A DNA stretch of 64,000 nucleotides from JACCZX01 sp963710675 (GCA_963710675.1 CAVQBE010000027.1:1-64000), one strand, 5' to 3'. Positions 16,187-25,678 are shown, counted from the first letter of the stretch. Notes: a model not told the origin generated them from the sequence alone. Numbers and translations: made by a program.

Positions 16187-17934
16187 CGACCGCGCATGAA
16201 CAATTTGTCGAGATCACCGACGGCCAGCTGAACCCAGGTCGGACGGCCGTGATTACATTGATCGGCGCGCTCGGTCGCTTCCATTTCGCGCAGCAGCGCG
16301 TTCATTTCGTCGATCGTCAGTCGCCGATTGGCGCGTACCGCACCGTGGCAAGCCAAGGTAGACAGCAGCTCGTTTCGATGCTCGGTCAGCACGCGTGATC
16401 CGCCGTATTCACGGACGTCGCGCAATACGTCCCGCGTCAGTTGCGCACCATCGGCCTGTGAGAGCAGGGCGGGCACGCCGCGCAGGGCAATCTGCGTCGG
16501 TGAAGCAAGCGAAACGTCGAGTCCAAGCTGCTCGAGCAGTTCCACGTGCTCGGTCGCCGTTGCAACCTCGACAGCCGTCGCCGCGAATACCTGCGGTATC
16601 AGCAGCCGCTGTTGCGGAATCTGCCGCTGATCGAGTTGTCGCTTCAGTTTCTCGTACACGATGCGCTCGTGCGCCGCGTGCATGTCAACGATGATCAGGC
16701 CGCGCTCGTTTTGCGCCAGGATGTAGATGCCCGAAAGCTGAGCGACCGCAAATCCAAGCGGCACATCATCCGGCGCTTCATTTGCGGTGTGTGCAGGTGC
16801 TGGCCGTTCCGCCAGCAGCGCGAGATAACTGGCGACCGTCTGCGCAACGCCAAATGAAGTTTGGTGCGTCAGTCGATAGCCCTCCGATTCGGAGGTTGCA
16901 GGTGAAGGCTGTTGCCAATGCGTTGGCTGTGCTGCGGGTGCAAGTGCGGCCTGCACTGCGTGCATCACAAACTGGTGCACGCTGGATGAGTCGCGGAAGC
17001 GGACTTCGGTCTTGGTCGGGTGAACATTGACGTCGACTCGCTTCGGGTCGACTGTCAGATACAGACAGTACATCGGTTGCGAGGCGCCGTGCAGCACGTC
17101 CGCATACGCCGCGCGAACGGCGTGCGTCAGCACCTTGTCGCGTACGTAGCGGCCGTTGACGAAAAAATATTGAGCATCGGCGCGCGCACGACTTGCCGTC
17201 GCGGCGCCGGCCCAGCCGTGCACGCGAATAGCACCCGCATCCTGCTCGACTTCGCGCCGCGCGCTTGCGAATTCCTCGGGCATCAGACGCAGCGCGCGGT
17301 CACGCGGCGCCTGCGCCGGTAAGGCCAGCACCGTGCGACCTTGATGCGTGACGGTAAAAGCCACCGATGCGTGCGCCGCAGCCGCACGCTCGATCTGCGT
17401 GATGCAGTGCGCGAGCTCGGTGGCTTCGCTGCGCAAAAATTTTCGGCGCGCCGGCGTCTTGTGAAAGAGATCGGCGATCTCGACGCGTGTGCCGATCGCG
17501 CCAGCCGCAGGTTCTATTTCAGCCCCGGCCGACCCAGAGCCGCTACGAACGCAAAACGCACTGTTGCCGCCTGCCACGCGCGAAGTAATTGCGACGTCGG
17601 CAACCGAGGCGATCGATGACAGCGCCTCGCCGCGAAAGCCTAGCGATTCGACGCCTTCCAAGTCGTCAAGGCTTGAAATCTTGCTTGTCGCGTGCCGCGC
17701 CAGTGCGAGTGACAGCTCGTCGCGTGGTATGCCGGTGCCGTTATCGGACACGATGATGCGCTTGATTCCGCCGGCTTCGAGCTTGACATCAATCTGTGTC
17801 GCCCCCGCATCCAGGCTGTTTTCCAGCAATTCCTTAACCACCGAGGCCGGGCGTTCGATCACTTCACCGGCAGCAATCTGACTGATCAGCGCATCTTCCA
17901 ACGGACGAATTGCGCGACGAAGCGTTGCACTCAT
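16183..17934 (-). CDS. mutL: DNA mismatch repair protein MutL
   Basis: A 583-residue MutL. The N-terminal GHKL ATPase has ENSLDAGA, DNGTGI and GFRGEALSSI, with the conserved IAAGEVIERP near residue 20. A proline-rich linker follows at about residues 345-400, then the C-terminal dimerisation domain. The C-terminal domain contains DMHAAHERIVYE, close to the DQHA(X)2E(X)4E endonuclease motif (Met for Gln), plus ACHGAVRAN and CNHGRP. It may therefore keep latent nicking activity of the MutH-independent type. The start at 17934 (MSATLRRAIRPL) is preferred to the upstream ATG at 17976. Confidence 0.96.
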   Translation of the reverse strand: MSATLRRAIRPLEDALISQIAAGEVIERPASVVKELLENSLDAGATQIDVKLEAGGIKRIIVSDNGTGIPRDELSLALARHATSKISSLDDLEGVESLGFRGEALSSIASVADVAITSRVAGGNSAFCVRSGSGSAGAEIEPAAGAIGTRVEIADLFHKTPARRKFLRSEATELAHCITQIERAAAAHASVAFTVTHQGRTVLALPAQAPRDRALRLMPEEFASARREVEQDAGAIRVHGWAGAATASRARADAQYFFVNGRYVRDKVLTHAVRAAYADVLHGASQPMYCLYLTVDPKRVDVNVHPTKTEVRFRDSSSVHQFVMHAVQAALAPAAQPTHWQQPSPATSESEGYRLTHQTSFGVAQTVASYLALLAERPAPAHTANEAPDDVPLGFAVAQLSGIYILAQNERGLIIVDMHAAHERIVYEKLKRQLDQRQIPQQRLLIPQVFAATAVEVATATEHVELLEQLGLDVSLASPTQIALRGVPALLSQADGAQLTRDVLRDVREYGGSRVLTEHRNELLSTLACHGAVRANRRLTIDEMNALLREMEATERADQCNHGRPTWVQLAVGDLDKLFMRGR

Positions 17935-18045
17935 GGCAGGGATTATATGAATGCGGCGCAAGCAGAATCCGTGCATCGCTCACGTATGATCCAGCGCTGC
18001 TCGTATCCCCCGCCGTGCGCGTTCGCGCAGCTGCTATTTGCCCCA

Positions 18046-18714
18046 ATGGAAGGTATCAACTGGCTTGATTTGTTCACGGCGACTGATCGCTTCCTGGCGA
18101 CCATCGTCGAGCGCAACGTGATGCTTGTCTACGTTGTGCTGTTCTCCATTTTCTTTTCCGAAACCGGGCTCGTCTTCATGGCGTTCTTGCCCGGCGACTC
18201 ACTGCTGTTCGTTGCCGGCGCAGTTGCAGCGCTGCCCGCGATCGAGTTCAAGGGTCTTAATGTCCATCTGCTGGTGGTCATCATCGCTGTCGCCGCGGTG
18301 CTAGGTAATACCCTCAATTACTTCATTGGCGCGTGGCTTGGAAAAAAAGTCTACGACGGCACGATTGGCTGGATTGATCAACACGCGTTGATGAAGACGC
18401 ACGCTTTTTTCGAGCGCCACGGCGGCAAGACAGTAATGATTTCGCGGTTTGTTCCGGTAGTGCGGTCGTTCGCGCCGCTCGTTGCGGGCGCCTCTGGCAT
18501 GGACTTTCACAAGTTCCAATTCTTCAACGTGCTCGGCGCTGGCGTGTGGGTGGTATCCCTCGTGTATGGCGGCTATCTGTTCGGCAACATACCGCTCGTT
18601 CGCGACAACTTGGGTCTGATTCTGATCGTCGGCATCGGCGCAGTCGTGGGGCCGCTGATGCTCGCGGCGTTGATGAGACTGCTACGGCGAAAGCCGCGCC
18701 GGGCGCTCAAGTAG
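18046..18714 (+). CDS. DedA-family membrane protein
   Basis: A 222-residue DedA/SNARE-associated (VTT domain) inner-membrane protein. It has several spans, the motif ETGLVFMAFLPGDSLLF at about residues 42-60, and the conserved SRFVPVVRSFAPLVAGASGMDFHKF at about residues 134-158. The family is implicated in undecaprenyl-phosphate or lipid flipping and proton-gradient maintenance. The ATG at 18046 gives the normal family length; in-frame sequence upstream to 17947 is not leader-like. It is divergent from mutL and converges on amiC one base after its stop. Confidence 0.93.
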   Translation: MEGINWLDLFTATDRFLATIVERNVMLVYVVLFSIFFSETGLVFMAFLPGDSLLFVAGAVAALPAIEFKGLNVHLLVVIIAVAAVLGNTLNYFIGAWLGKKVYDGTIGWIDQHALMKTHAFFERHGGKTVMISRFVPVVRSFAPLVAGASGMDFHKFQFFNVLGAGVWVVSLVYGGYLFGNIPLVRDNLGLILIVGIGAVVGPLMLAALMRLLRRKPRRALK

Positions 18715-18715
18715 T

Positions 18716-19981
18716 TCAGGTGAGGGGACCGCGCGCCAGCGGGGGATTCTTGGCGAAGTAACGCTTGATTCCCGCCAGGATTGCACGCGCCATTTGATCC
18801 TGATAGTCATCGTCGCGCAGACGTTTTTCTTCGTCCGGATTGCTGATGAAAGCCGTCTCGATCAGGATTGACGGAATATCCGGTGCTTTCAACACTGCAA
18901 AAGAGGCCTGTTCGACCCTCGGTTTGTGCAGACGGTTGATGCGCTCGAGCTCGCGCAATACGGCGCCACCCAGCTTCAAGCTGTCATTGATCTGCGCGGT
19001 GGTCGACAGGTCGAGCAGAACGCGTTGTAGCTGCCGATCTTTCGATGCCAGGTTAATGCCGCCGACCCGATCGGCATTGTTCTCTTTTTTTGCAAGATAG
19101 GCGGCCGCACTGCTCGTTGCGCCGTGTTCGGACAGTGCAAATACCGACGAGCCACGCGCGTCGGGTCTGATCCAGGCGTCCGCGTGAATCGAGACGAACA
19201 GATCAGCATGCACCGCTCGCGCTTTCGCGACCCTCGTACGCAGCGGTACGAAGAAATCACCCTCGCGCGTCATCGCCACGCGCATTTGCGGATCAGCTGC
19301 CATCAGTTCGCGCAGGCGCTGACCGATTTCCAGGGTCACGGTTTTTTCATACGTGCCACCGCGACCGACCGCGCCGGGGTCTTCTCCGCCGTGACCTGGA
19401 TCGATCACAACGGTGACCACACGCTGCACGTCGGCTTGCTTGACCTGGTCATGCGGTCGCTGAACAACAACCGGCGGCTTGGCCGGCGCACGCTCGCGCA
19501 GCAATGCAAGGAGCGGATCCGGTGGATTCACCGGGTACAGGTCCATTACCAAACGATGTTGATACGGCCCCACAGGCTCAAGCGCAAACACCTGCGGCTT
19601 GATGTCCTCCTTGAGCTCGATCACCAGCCGCGCGACCTTTGGCCGGTTCTGTCCGACTCGTACCAATGCGATATAGGGGTCGTTCGCCTCAATCTTGCCG
19701 ACCAGCTCTTTCAAGGTCGGGGTCAGATCAAGTCCGTCGATGTCAACAACCAGCCGCAGCGGATGCGCCGGATCGCGCACCATGAAGTGAGAGAAGGTCA
19801 GCGGCCCGTCGTGTTCGAGCGTGACGCGCGTGTAATCCTCTGCGGGCCATACGCGTACCGCAAGCAGCGTTGCTCCAAATGCAATCTCGTGCTGTGTCAG
19901 CCCTAAGACAAGCGTGCCGGCGCCTGCGGCGATGAATCGCCGACGCCCGCTTCGAAGTTCGCCATCGCCTGCCTCAGACAT
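18716..19981 (-). CDS. amiC: N-acetylmuramoyl-L-alanine amidase, AMIN domain (AmiC type)
   Basis: A 421-residue periplasmic cell-wall amidase that splits daughter cells. It has a Tat-type leader (RRRFIAAG followed by a hydrophobic stretch), an AMIN septum-targeting domain at about residues 40-145, and a proline/valine linker. The zinc amidase_3 domain runs from ~185 to the end: VVIDPGHGGEDPGA with the first Zn His, GGTYEKTVTLE with Glu, VSIHADA with the second His, and the catalytic Glu in LIETAFISNPDEE. Its 5' end overlaps tsaE by 79 bp in a different frame, an arrangement common in this group. Confidence 0.95.
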   Translation of the reverse strand: MSEAGDGELRSGRRRFIAAGAGTLVLGLTQHEIAFGATLLAVRVWPAEDYTRVTLEHDGPLTFSHFMVRDPAHPLRLVVDIDGLDLTPTLKELVGKIEANDPYIALVRVGQNRPKVARLVIELKEDIKPQVFALEPVGPYQHRLVMDLYPVNPPDPLLALLRERAPAKPPVVVQRPHDQVKQADVQRVVTVVIDPGHGGEDPGAVGRGGTYEKTVTLEIGQRLRELMAADPQMRVAMTREGDFFVPLRTRVAKARAVHADLFVSIHADAWIRPDARGSSVFALSEHGATSSAAAYLAKKENNADRVGGINLASKDRQLQRVLLDLSTTAQINDSLKLGGAVLRELERINRLHKPRVEQASFAVLKAPDIPSILIETAFISNPDEEKRLRDDDYQDQMARAILAGIKRYFAKNPPLARGPLT

Positions 19982-20439
19982 GTCTTGCCCAGTTCACTGG
20001 CTGCACTTATCGCTGCCCGTCGCCCCTCGCCATCGACGCTCAACGAGATCGAGATATCAGCGGTTGGCAGCCGCGGTCCGGCCCGCTCGGGCCACTCGAC
20101 GGCGCAGATTCGACCCGCACCGAACAACTCCCGAAAACCCATTGCCTCAAACTCAGCGGTGTTCGTAAGTCGATAAAAATCAAAGTGGTAGAAGTCTAAG
20201 CTCGAAACGGTATAAGGTTCAAGCAGGGCGAACGTGGGGCTCTTGACCGTGTCTTGAACGCCGAGCGCGCGCAACATCGCCCGCACGAGCGCGGTTTTTC
20301 CAGCGCCGAGGTCGCCGGAGAGGTTGATTTGCAACCCCGATCTACGAATTGCATCAACGTGTTGATGAACCGTGCTGGCAAGGCTGTGTCCCAACGCATT
20401 GGTTGCGTCCGCATCCTTCAGAGCCAGTACGGTAGGCAC
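19903..20439 (-). CDS. tsaE: tRNA threonylcarbamoyladenosine biosynthesis ATPase TsaE
   Basis: A 178-residue TsaE, the ATPase partner of TsaB-TsaD in t6A37 tRNA modification. It shows the P-loop GDLGAGKTALVRAML at about residues 42-56, SPTFALLEPY, YHFDFYRL and AVEWPERAG. A C-terminal extension of roughly 25 residues overlaps the start of amiC and looks like the translated antisense-free overlap zone. It is the first gene of the tsaE-amiC pair. Confidence 0.95.
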   Translation of the reverse strand: MPTVLALKDADATNALGHSLASTVHQHVDAIRRSGLQINLSGDLGAGKTALVRAMLRALGVQDTVKSPTFALLEPYTVSSLDFYHFDFYRLTNTAEFEAMGFRELFGAGRICAVEWPERAGPRLPTADISISLSVDGEGRRAAISAASELGKTCLRQAMANFEAGVGDSSPQAPARLS

Positions 20440-20528
20440 GGGAATTCGCGCGTCGTTTGATAAGAAGAGTGGCCTATCCTACTGACCCGTTTTTAATGCC
20501 CGTCGTGTGCCGGCTCAGGAGCAGACAA

Positions 20529-20804
20529 ATGTGCAGGAACATCAAGACGCTGTTTAATTTTGAACCGCCGGCTACCGAGGACGAAATCAGGGCCTCGTCG
20601 CTGCAGTTCGTCAGAAAGCTCAGCGGATTCAACAGCCCGTCCAAAGCCAATCAAGAGGCGTTTGATCGAGCCGTGGACGACGTGGCCGCTGCGGCGCGCG
20701 TGCTGATCCAATCGCTGGTAACAACCGCCGACCCGCGCGATCGCGAGGTCGAAGCGGCGCGTGCGCAAGCCAAGGCAGCAGTGAGATTTGGCACGAGTGC
20801 TTGA
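20529..20804 (+). CDS. DUF2277 domain protein
   Basis: A 91-residue cytosolic protein beginning MCRNIKTLFNFEPPATEDEIRASSLQFVRKLSG, the diagnostic opening of DUF2277, followed by two further predicted helices. The function is unknown. ATG 20529 is chosen because the family starts MCRNI; in-frame upstream codons are extraneous. Its 3' end overlaps the TTG start of queG by 17 bp, implying co-expression. Confidence 0.85.
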   Translation: MCRNIKTLFNFEPPATEDEIRASSLQFVRKLSGFNSPSKANQEAFDRAVDDVAAAARVLIQSLVTTADPRDREVEAARAQAKAAVRFGTSA

Positions 20805-21912
20805 CCAAGTGCCACACGCTGCTACAGCGAAGGTGGTGGCGGATCGAGAAGATCTAAGGACGCTGGCAGGGCGCATCGTCGAGTGGGGAGAAGAGCTTGG
20901 CTTTGCGCATATCGGCATCGCCGATGTCAATGTCAGGCAAGCGGCTGCTCATCTTGATGCATGGCTTGCGGACGGGCGCCATGGCGATATGGATTACTTG
21001 CAGCGCCACGCAGCGTTGCGCGCTGAGCCCTCACGTTTGCTACCGGGGGCACTAAGGGTAATTGCCGCACGCATGGACTATCTGCCGCGCGAGACGCCGC
21101 GCGATTGGGCGCGTCGTGAGCTCGATCTGTTGAACGAGGGCCGCACGGCCGTTGTGTCGGTTTACGCGCGAGGCCGCGACTATCACAAGATTCTGCGCGA
21201 AAGATTGCAGAAGCTCGCTTCGCGCATCGAAACGGAGGTCGGACGGTTTGGGTATCGCGTTGCGACCGATTCGGCGCCGGTGCTTGAAGTCGAACTGGCG
21301 CGCAAAGCGGGGCTGGGATGGCGCGGCAAGCACACGCTGCTTCTATCGCAGGACGCCGGGTCAATGTTCTTTCTGGGCGAGATTTTGACCGACTTGCCTC
21401 TGCCGATCGATGAGCCGACCGGCGACCACTGCGGCACCTGTTCGCGCTGCCTTGACGTATGCCCGACACGGGCGATCACCGCGCCATATCAGCTCGATGC
21501 GCGACGGTGCATTTCATATCTGACGATCGAACACCATGGGTCGATCCCTGTGGAGCTGCGGCCGCTGATCGGCAATCGCGTTTATGGCTGCGACGACTGC
21601 CAGCTGGTTTGCCCGTGGAACAAGTTTGCACGCAGCGCCGAACTGGCGGACTTCGATGTTCGCAACGGACTCGATTGCGCAACGTTGATCGAGTTGTTTG
21701 CGTGGGACGAAGTGCAGTTCGATAGCCGGCACAAAGGCTCGGCGATTCGCCGTATCGGTCACGAACGATGGCTGCGCAACATCGCCGTGGCGCTTGGCAA
21801 CGCTCCGACGAGCCGCGAAGTGATCGATGCGCTGCAAACGCGCACAGATCATCCGAGCGAACTGGTGCGCGAGCACGTTGCGTGGGCCATCGCGCAGCAC
21901 GTCGTGCACTGA
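20788..21912 (+). CDS. queG: epoxyqueuosine reductase
   Basis: A 374-residue QueG, a cobalamin- and Fe-S-dependent enzyme catalysing the last step of queuosine synthesis on tRNA. The N-terminal domain has GFAHIGIADV and the HGDMDYLQRHAALRAEPS block. The 2x[4Fe-4S] region begins with CGTCSRCLDVCPTRAI (~212-227) and continues with VYGCDDCQLVCPWNKF (~271-286). A C-terminal HEAT-like tail follows. The start is TTG at 20788, overlapping DUF2277; GTG at 20797 is an alternative. Confidence 0.95.
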   Translation: MARVLDQVPHAATAKVVADREDLRTLAGRIVEWGEELGFAHIGIADVNVRQAAAHLDAWLADGRHGDMDYLQRHAALRAEPSRLLPGALRVIAARMDYLPRETPRDWARRELDLLNEGRTAVVSVYARGRDYHKILRERLQKLASRIETEVGRFGYRVATDSAPVLEVELARKAGLGWRGKHTLLLSQDAGSMFFLGEILTDLPLPIDEPTGDHCGTCSRCLDVCPTRAITAPYQLDARRCISYLTIEHHGSIPVELRPLIGNRVYGCDDCQLVCPWNKFARSAELADFDVRNGLDCATLIELFAWDEVQFDSRHKGSAIRRIGHERWLRNIAVALGNAPTSREVIDALQTRTDHPSELVREHVAWAIAQHVVH

Positions 21913-21973
21913 GTCGTGCAACCGGTGCCCCTTATACTTCGCCGCTCGCTTTAGCGAAAGCCAACAAACATCG

Positions 21974-22049
21974 GCCGCTGTAGCTCAGTTGGTAGAGCAG
22001 CGCATTCGTAATGCGAAGGTCGGAGGTTCGACTCCTCTCAGCGGCACCA
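21974..22049 (+). tRNA. tRNA-Thr (anticodon CGT)
   Basis: A 76-nt cloverleaf. The acceptor stem GCCGCTG pairs with CAGCGGC, and discriminator A plus CCA is encoded. The D arm is GCTC/GAGC. The anticodon loop TTCGTAA has anticodon CGT. The T arm carries GTTCGACTC. The anticodon-stem G27-A43 mismatch is the same as in E. coli thrW, which it closely resembles. A possible -10 (TATACT, near 21932) lies upstream. Confidence 0.97.
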
Positions 22050-22087
22050 ACAGACTTACGAGATCGATATTCGTGTCAGGAGTGAGC

Positions 22088-22504
22088 ATGTTCAAGCACA
22101 AGTTACTGGTAGCAATCGCCGCCGCGCTGTTTTCGTGTGCCGCATTCGCTCAGGACAAGGTCGTCTATCACTTCGGCGAAGGGCTTGCGCAGGCCACAAA
22201 CGGGCTGCGCAACATCCGCAACCATCTGGAGGTCGATCCCAAGGCCAAAATCACGGTCGTCGCTCATGCGCAAGGCGTCGATTTTCTGATGACCGGCGCG
22301 CAGGATGCGAACAAGAATCCTTACAACGTGATCGTCGAAGACCTGAAGTCGCAAGGCGTGACGTTTGAAGTCTGCCAGATCACCCTGCGCAATCGGAAGC
22401 TTGAACAAAAGCAGTTCATTCCCGAGGTGACGTTCACCCCCTCGGGCGTGCAACGAATCACGCAATTGCAAAGTCGCGAGGGATACGCATATCTGAAGCC
22501 GTAG
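22088..22504 (+). CDS. exported DsrE/DsrF-like protein
   Basis: A 138-residue protein with a clear signal peptide (MFKHKLLVAIAAALFSCAAFA) and a mature DsrE-like alpha/beta domain. It contains KVVYHFGEGLAQATNGLRNIRNHLEV, ITVVAHAQGVDFLM and GVTFEVCQITLRNR, with a single Cys at the position typical of this sulfur-relay fold. The periplasmic location suggests a role in thiol or sulfur handling, but none is demonstrated. It precedes the ferredoxin-reductase gene by 4 bp, so the two likely form an operon. Confidence 0.8.
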   Translation: MFKHKLLVAIAAALFSCAAFAQDKVVYHFGEGLAQATNGLRNIRNHLEVDPKAKITVVAHAQGVDFLMTGAQDANKNPYNVIVEDLKSQGVTFEVCQITLRNRKLEQKQFIPEVTFTPSGVQRITQLQSREGYAYLKP

Positions 22505-22508
22505 CGGC

Positions 22509-23573
22509 ATGGGCTTTAGCGTCACGGTTCGGCCCAGCGGCCGCACGTTTAGCGTCGAGAGCGACGAAACCGTTTTGGAGGCCGCGCTGCGCAACGGCGT
22601 GGGCTTGCCCTACGGTTGCAAGAACGGGGCATGCGGTACATGCCGCGGGAAATTGCTCGAAGGCCAGCTAGTGCATCGCGTGCATTCGTCCTCGGCGCTG
22701 TCAGCCGAAGACGAAGCCAAAGGTTTCGCGCTGTTCTGCTCATCGCGACCGCTAAGCGATGTTGTGATCGAAGCACGTGAGCTCACCGGCTTCGGCGATA
22801 TTCCGATTCGCAAAATGCCCGCACGCATCGCGAAGATCGAATGGCCCGCGCCGGATGTCGCCGTGATCTCGCTGCAGCTGCCGACCAACGAGCGATTGCA
22901 GTTTCGCGCAGGCCAGTATCTCGACTTCATACTGAAGGACGGCACGCGCCGCCAGTACTCAATCGCCACGGCTCCGCACGCCGATGAGCTGATCCAGTTG
23001 CATATTCGGCGCACGCCGGGAGGTGTATTCACCGATCGGCTATTCGGGGCGGTCGAGCCGTCCGTCAAGGAGCGCGACATTCTGCGTATCGAAGCGCCGC
23101 TCGGCACATTTTTCCTGCGCGAAGACAATGCTCGGCCGATCGTATTGCTGGCCGGTGGAACTGGATTTGCTCCGGTGAAAGCCATTGCAGAACATGTGTT
23201 TCACAAACGAATAAATCGCGGTGACGCCGACAAGCCAGCGCGCGACGTGTACTTGTACTGGGGTGCACGCGCGAGGCCCGATCTGTACATGCCATCGCTG
23301 CCGCAACAGTGGTCAAGTGAGCAGCCCAATTTTTGCTATATCCCGGTGCTGTCGGATCCGCAGCCGGAGGACGAATGGCAGGGCCGCACCGGATTCGTTC
23401 ATCGGGCGGTGATGGAAGATCTGCCGAATCTGTCTGCGTTTCAGGTCTACGCGTGCGGCGCGCCGGCGATGATCGATGCTGCGCGGCGCGACTTCGTTGG
23501 ACAATGCGGGTTGCCGGACAGTGAGTTTTTCGCCGACGCGTTCACGACGCAGGCAGATTTGGTCAGCGCATAA
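22509..23573 (+). CDS. 2Fe-2S ferredoxin/NAD(P)H-flavin reductase (CDP-6-deoxy-glucoseen reductase-like)
   Basis: A 354-residue electron-transfer flavoprotein. The N-terminal plant-type ferredoxin domain has CKNGACGTC plus the fourth Cys in LFCSSRP. An FAD domain follows (RQYSIATAP, GGVFTDRLF), then an NAD domain (VLLAGGTGFAPVKAI, VYACGAPAMIDAARRDF). Such proteins are often labelled AscD, but in this genus-level context they are general reductases for oxygenases; no partner oxygenase is nearby. It directly follows the DsrE-like gene. Confidence 0.9.
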   Translation: MGFSVTVRPSGRTFSVESDETVLEAALRNGVGLPYGCKNGACGTCRGKLLEGQLVHRVHSSSALSAEDEAKGFALFCSSRPLSDVVIEARELTGFGDIPIRKMPARIAKIEWPAPDVAVISLQLPTNERLQFRAGQYLDFILKDGTRRQYSIATAPHADELIQLHIRRTPGGVFTDRLFGAVEPSVKERDILRIEAPLGTFFLREDNARPIVLLAGGTGFAPVKAIAEHVFHKRINRGDADKPARDVYLYWGARARPDLYMPSLPQQWSSEQPNFCYIPVLSDPQPEDEWQGRTGFVHRAVMEDLPNLSAFQVYACGAPAMIDAARRDFVGQCGLPDSEFFADAFTTQADLVSA

Positions 23574-23592
23574 AAGTTTGGACGGAGCAAAG

Positions 23593-24594
23593 ATGGCACA
23601 GCCGAGAGTCTTTATCGATGGCGAGCATGGGACGACGGGACTTGAAATCCGCGAGCGGCTCGTTGCGCGCGATGACATCCAGCTGGTAAGCCTGCCTGTC
23701 GAGCATCGCAAGGATACCGCTGCGAAGGCCGATTTGCTGAACAAGGTCGATCTGGTGATCCTGTGTCTTCCCGACGATGCTGCGCGCGAAACGGTTGCGT
23801 TGGCCGGCCAGAGTGCAACGCGTTTCATCGATGCAAGCAGCGCGCACCGGACGGCGGCAAATTGGGTGTACGGGTTTCCGGAAATGACACGAACGCAGCG
23901 CGCAACCATTGCTTCTGCGCAGCGGGTCTCCAACCCCGGGTGCTACCCCACCGGTGCCGTTGCGTTGCTGCGGCCGCTGCGTGAGCGCGAGATCCTGCCA
24001 CCGAGCACGCTGATCAATGTCAATGCAGTCTCCGGATATTCAGGCGGTGGCCGCAGACTCATCGAGGCGTATCAGCGCAAGCCTGGGGAAAAAGGCGGCC
24101 GCCCGGCGACGATCGTCTTATATGGTCTTAACTTAGCGCACAAGCATCTTCCGGAGATGCAAACCATGGGACTTCTGGATCGTGCCCCGGTCTTTTCGCC
24201 GCACGTCGGTGATTTCATGCGCGGAATGCTGGTTTCGATTCCGCTGCACACAGGGCAGCTGCCGGGACGCGTCACCGGCGAATCGTTGCATGCCGCCTAC
24301 GTCGATCATTTTGCGGATGAACCGTTTATCACCGTGCGGCCGTTGAACGACAGCTCCGCGCTGCGCGACGGCGCATATCTGGAGCCAGAAGCTTTGAACG
24401 GTACGAATTGCATCGAGGTTTTTGTGTTTGCCAACGACGCTAACGAGCAGGCGTTGCTGGTGGCGAGGCTCGACAATCTCGGCAAGGGCGCAAGCGGCGC
24501 AGCGGTGCAGAACATGAATTTGATGTTTGGCCTGCCGGAGCAGACGGGGTTGAACGGTTATCGTTCACTGGACGAAAACTGCGGTGAGCGGTAG
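23593..24594 (+). CDS. argC: N-acetyl-gamma-glutamyl-phosphate reductase, type 2
   Basis: A 333-residue ArgC of the short (type 2) group, reducing N-acetylglutamyl phosphate in arginine synthesis. It has the N-terminal DGEHGTTGLEIRERL nucleotide loop, DASSAHR, the catalytic cysteine in SNPGCYPTGAV at about residue 118, and GRRLIEAYQ. ATG 23593 follows a GGAG ribosome-binding site by 6 bp. The gene stands apart from other arg genes. It is intact. Confidence 0.95.
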   Translation: MAQPRVFIDGEHGTTGLEIRERLVARDDIQLVSLPVEHRKDTAAKADLLNKVDLVILCLPDDAARETVALAGQSATRFIDASSAHRTAANWVYGFPEMTRTQRATIASAQRVSNPGCYPTGAVALLRPLREREILPPSTLINVNAVSGYSGGGRRLIEAYQRKPGEKGGRPATIVLYGLNLAHKHLPEMQTMGLLDRAPVFSPHVGDFMRGMLVSIPLHTGQLPGRVTGESLHAAYVDHFADEPFITVRPLNDSSALRDGAYLEPEALNGTNCIEVFVFANDANEQALLVARLDNLGKGASGAAVQNMNLMFGLPEQTGLNGYRSLDENCGER

Positions 24595-24644
24595 GGCACC
24601 TATCAAAGCGCCCGTGAAGGCACATTAGTGCAAAGAAGTCACCG

Positions 24645-25579
24645 TTGGCCGCGAACCCATTAGAAATCGGCGAGGTTGGGACGACCGGAGCGGGGTCCCA
24701 TAGTTTGCTGACGGTTGAACACGTCACCAGCTATCAATATCGAAAGCCGGTGAGGTTCGGACAGCATCGCCTGATGTTCCGGCCGCGTGAAGGGCACGAC
24801 GTTCAGGTGCTCGAAGCCGGAGTCAATGTCAGTGTGCCATCGCGCATCGACTGGATGCTCGACACGCAATCGAACTCGGTCACACTGGTGACGCCGCAAG
24901 AAGAATCGGCAGAGCTCACGATCGAATGCCGCTTCAAGATCGAACAGCACGGCGTGCGTAGCGCGCAGGACTTGCCGCTTGCTGCACACGCGCAGCGTTG
25001 GCCGTTTGATTACAGCGGTGAGGAGAGGCGCGATCTCGGTGCAATGCTCGAGCCCCATTATCTTGACCCCGACGGTCGGCTGTACGAGTGGATGCGCCCT
25101 TTTTTTCGCAAGCCGCGCGCCCCGACACGAAAGAGCTGTTGATGTCGCTTGCGGATGCGATCAAGAGCGGGCTCAAGTACGAAGTCCGCGACGAAGAAGG
25201 CACACAGACACCGGACGAGACGCTGGCACGTGGCTCAGGAAGCTGTCGCGACTATGCATTACTGATGATGGAGGCCGTGCGGAGACTCGGTATGGCCGGG
25301 CGATTCGTTTCCGGCTATCTGTATGACCCTGCACAGGACAGCGGCTGGGATGAAGGCGTCGTCGGGGCGGGCGCAACGCATGCCTGGCTCGATGTGTATC
25401 TGCCAGGCGCCGGCTGGGTGCCGTTCGATCCGACCAACGCTATCTTCAGGAGCGCAAATCTGATTCGCGTTGCGTTCGCGCGCGATCCGAAGCTCGCCGC
25501 GCCATTGTCTGGCAGCTGGTTTGGTGCCGCCTCCGACTACGTCGGAATGGACGTCAAGGTATCAGTGCGTCGAGTCTGA
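24645..25579 (+). pseudogene. transglutaminase-family protein, one frameshift
   Basis: Two frames together encode a cytosolic transglutaminase-like protein. The N-terminal beta domain (LLTVEHVTSYQYRKPVRFGQH, RLMFRPREGHD) runs to a stop at 25142. The catalytic half continues in the next frame from about 25125: GSGSCRDYALLM with the nucleophile Cys, THAWLDVY with His, and FDPTNA with Asp. The break lies between 25100 and 25130, beside a run of seven T and a run of four C, so one lost base there would explain it. With all three catalytic residues present, a sequencing error is the simplest cause. The TTG start is tentative. Confidence 0.8.
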
Positions 25580-25678
25580 AGGCGATCCGAGACGTTTCGG
25601 CCGTTCCGGCGATAACAGTTGCAAAGTACTGGCTGTTCGGCGCCACAGGCGTGGCCACGTCGCCCTATAACAAGCGCG

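Noticed and set aside
25100..25135. Programmed ribosomal frameshift in the transglutaminase
   Set aside because: No stimulatory structure or upstream Shine-Dalgarno placed for it, and the family is normally encoded in one frame; a homopolymer indel is simpler.
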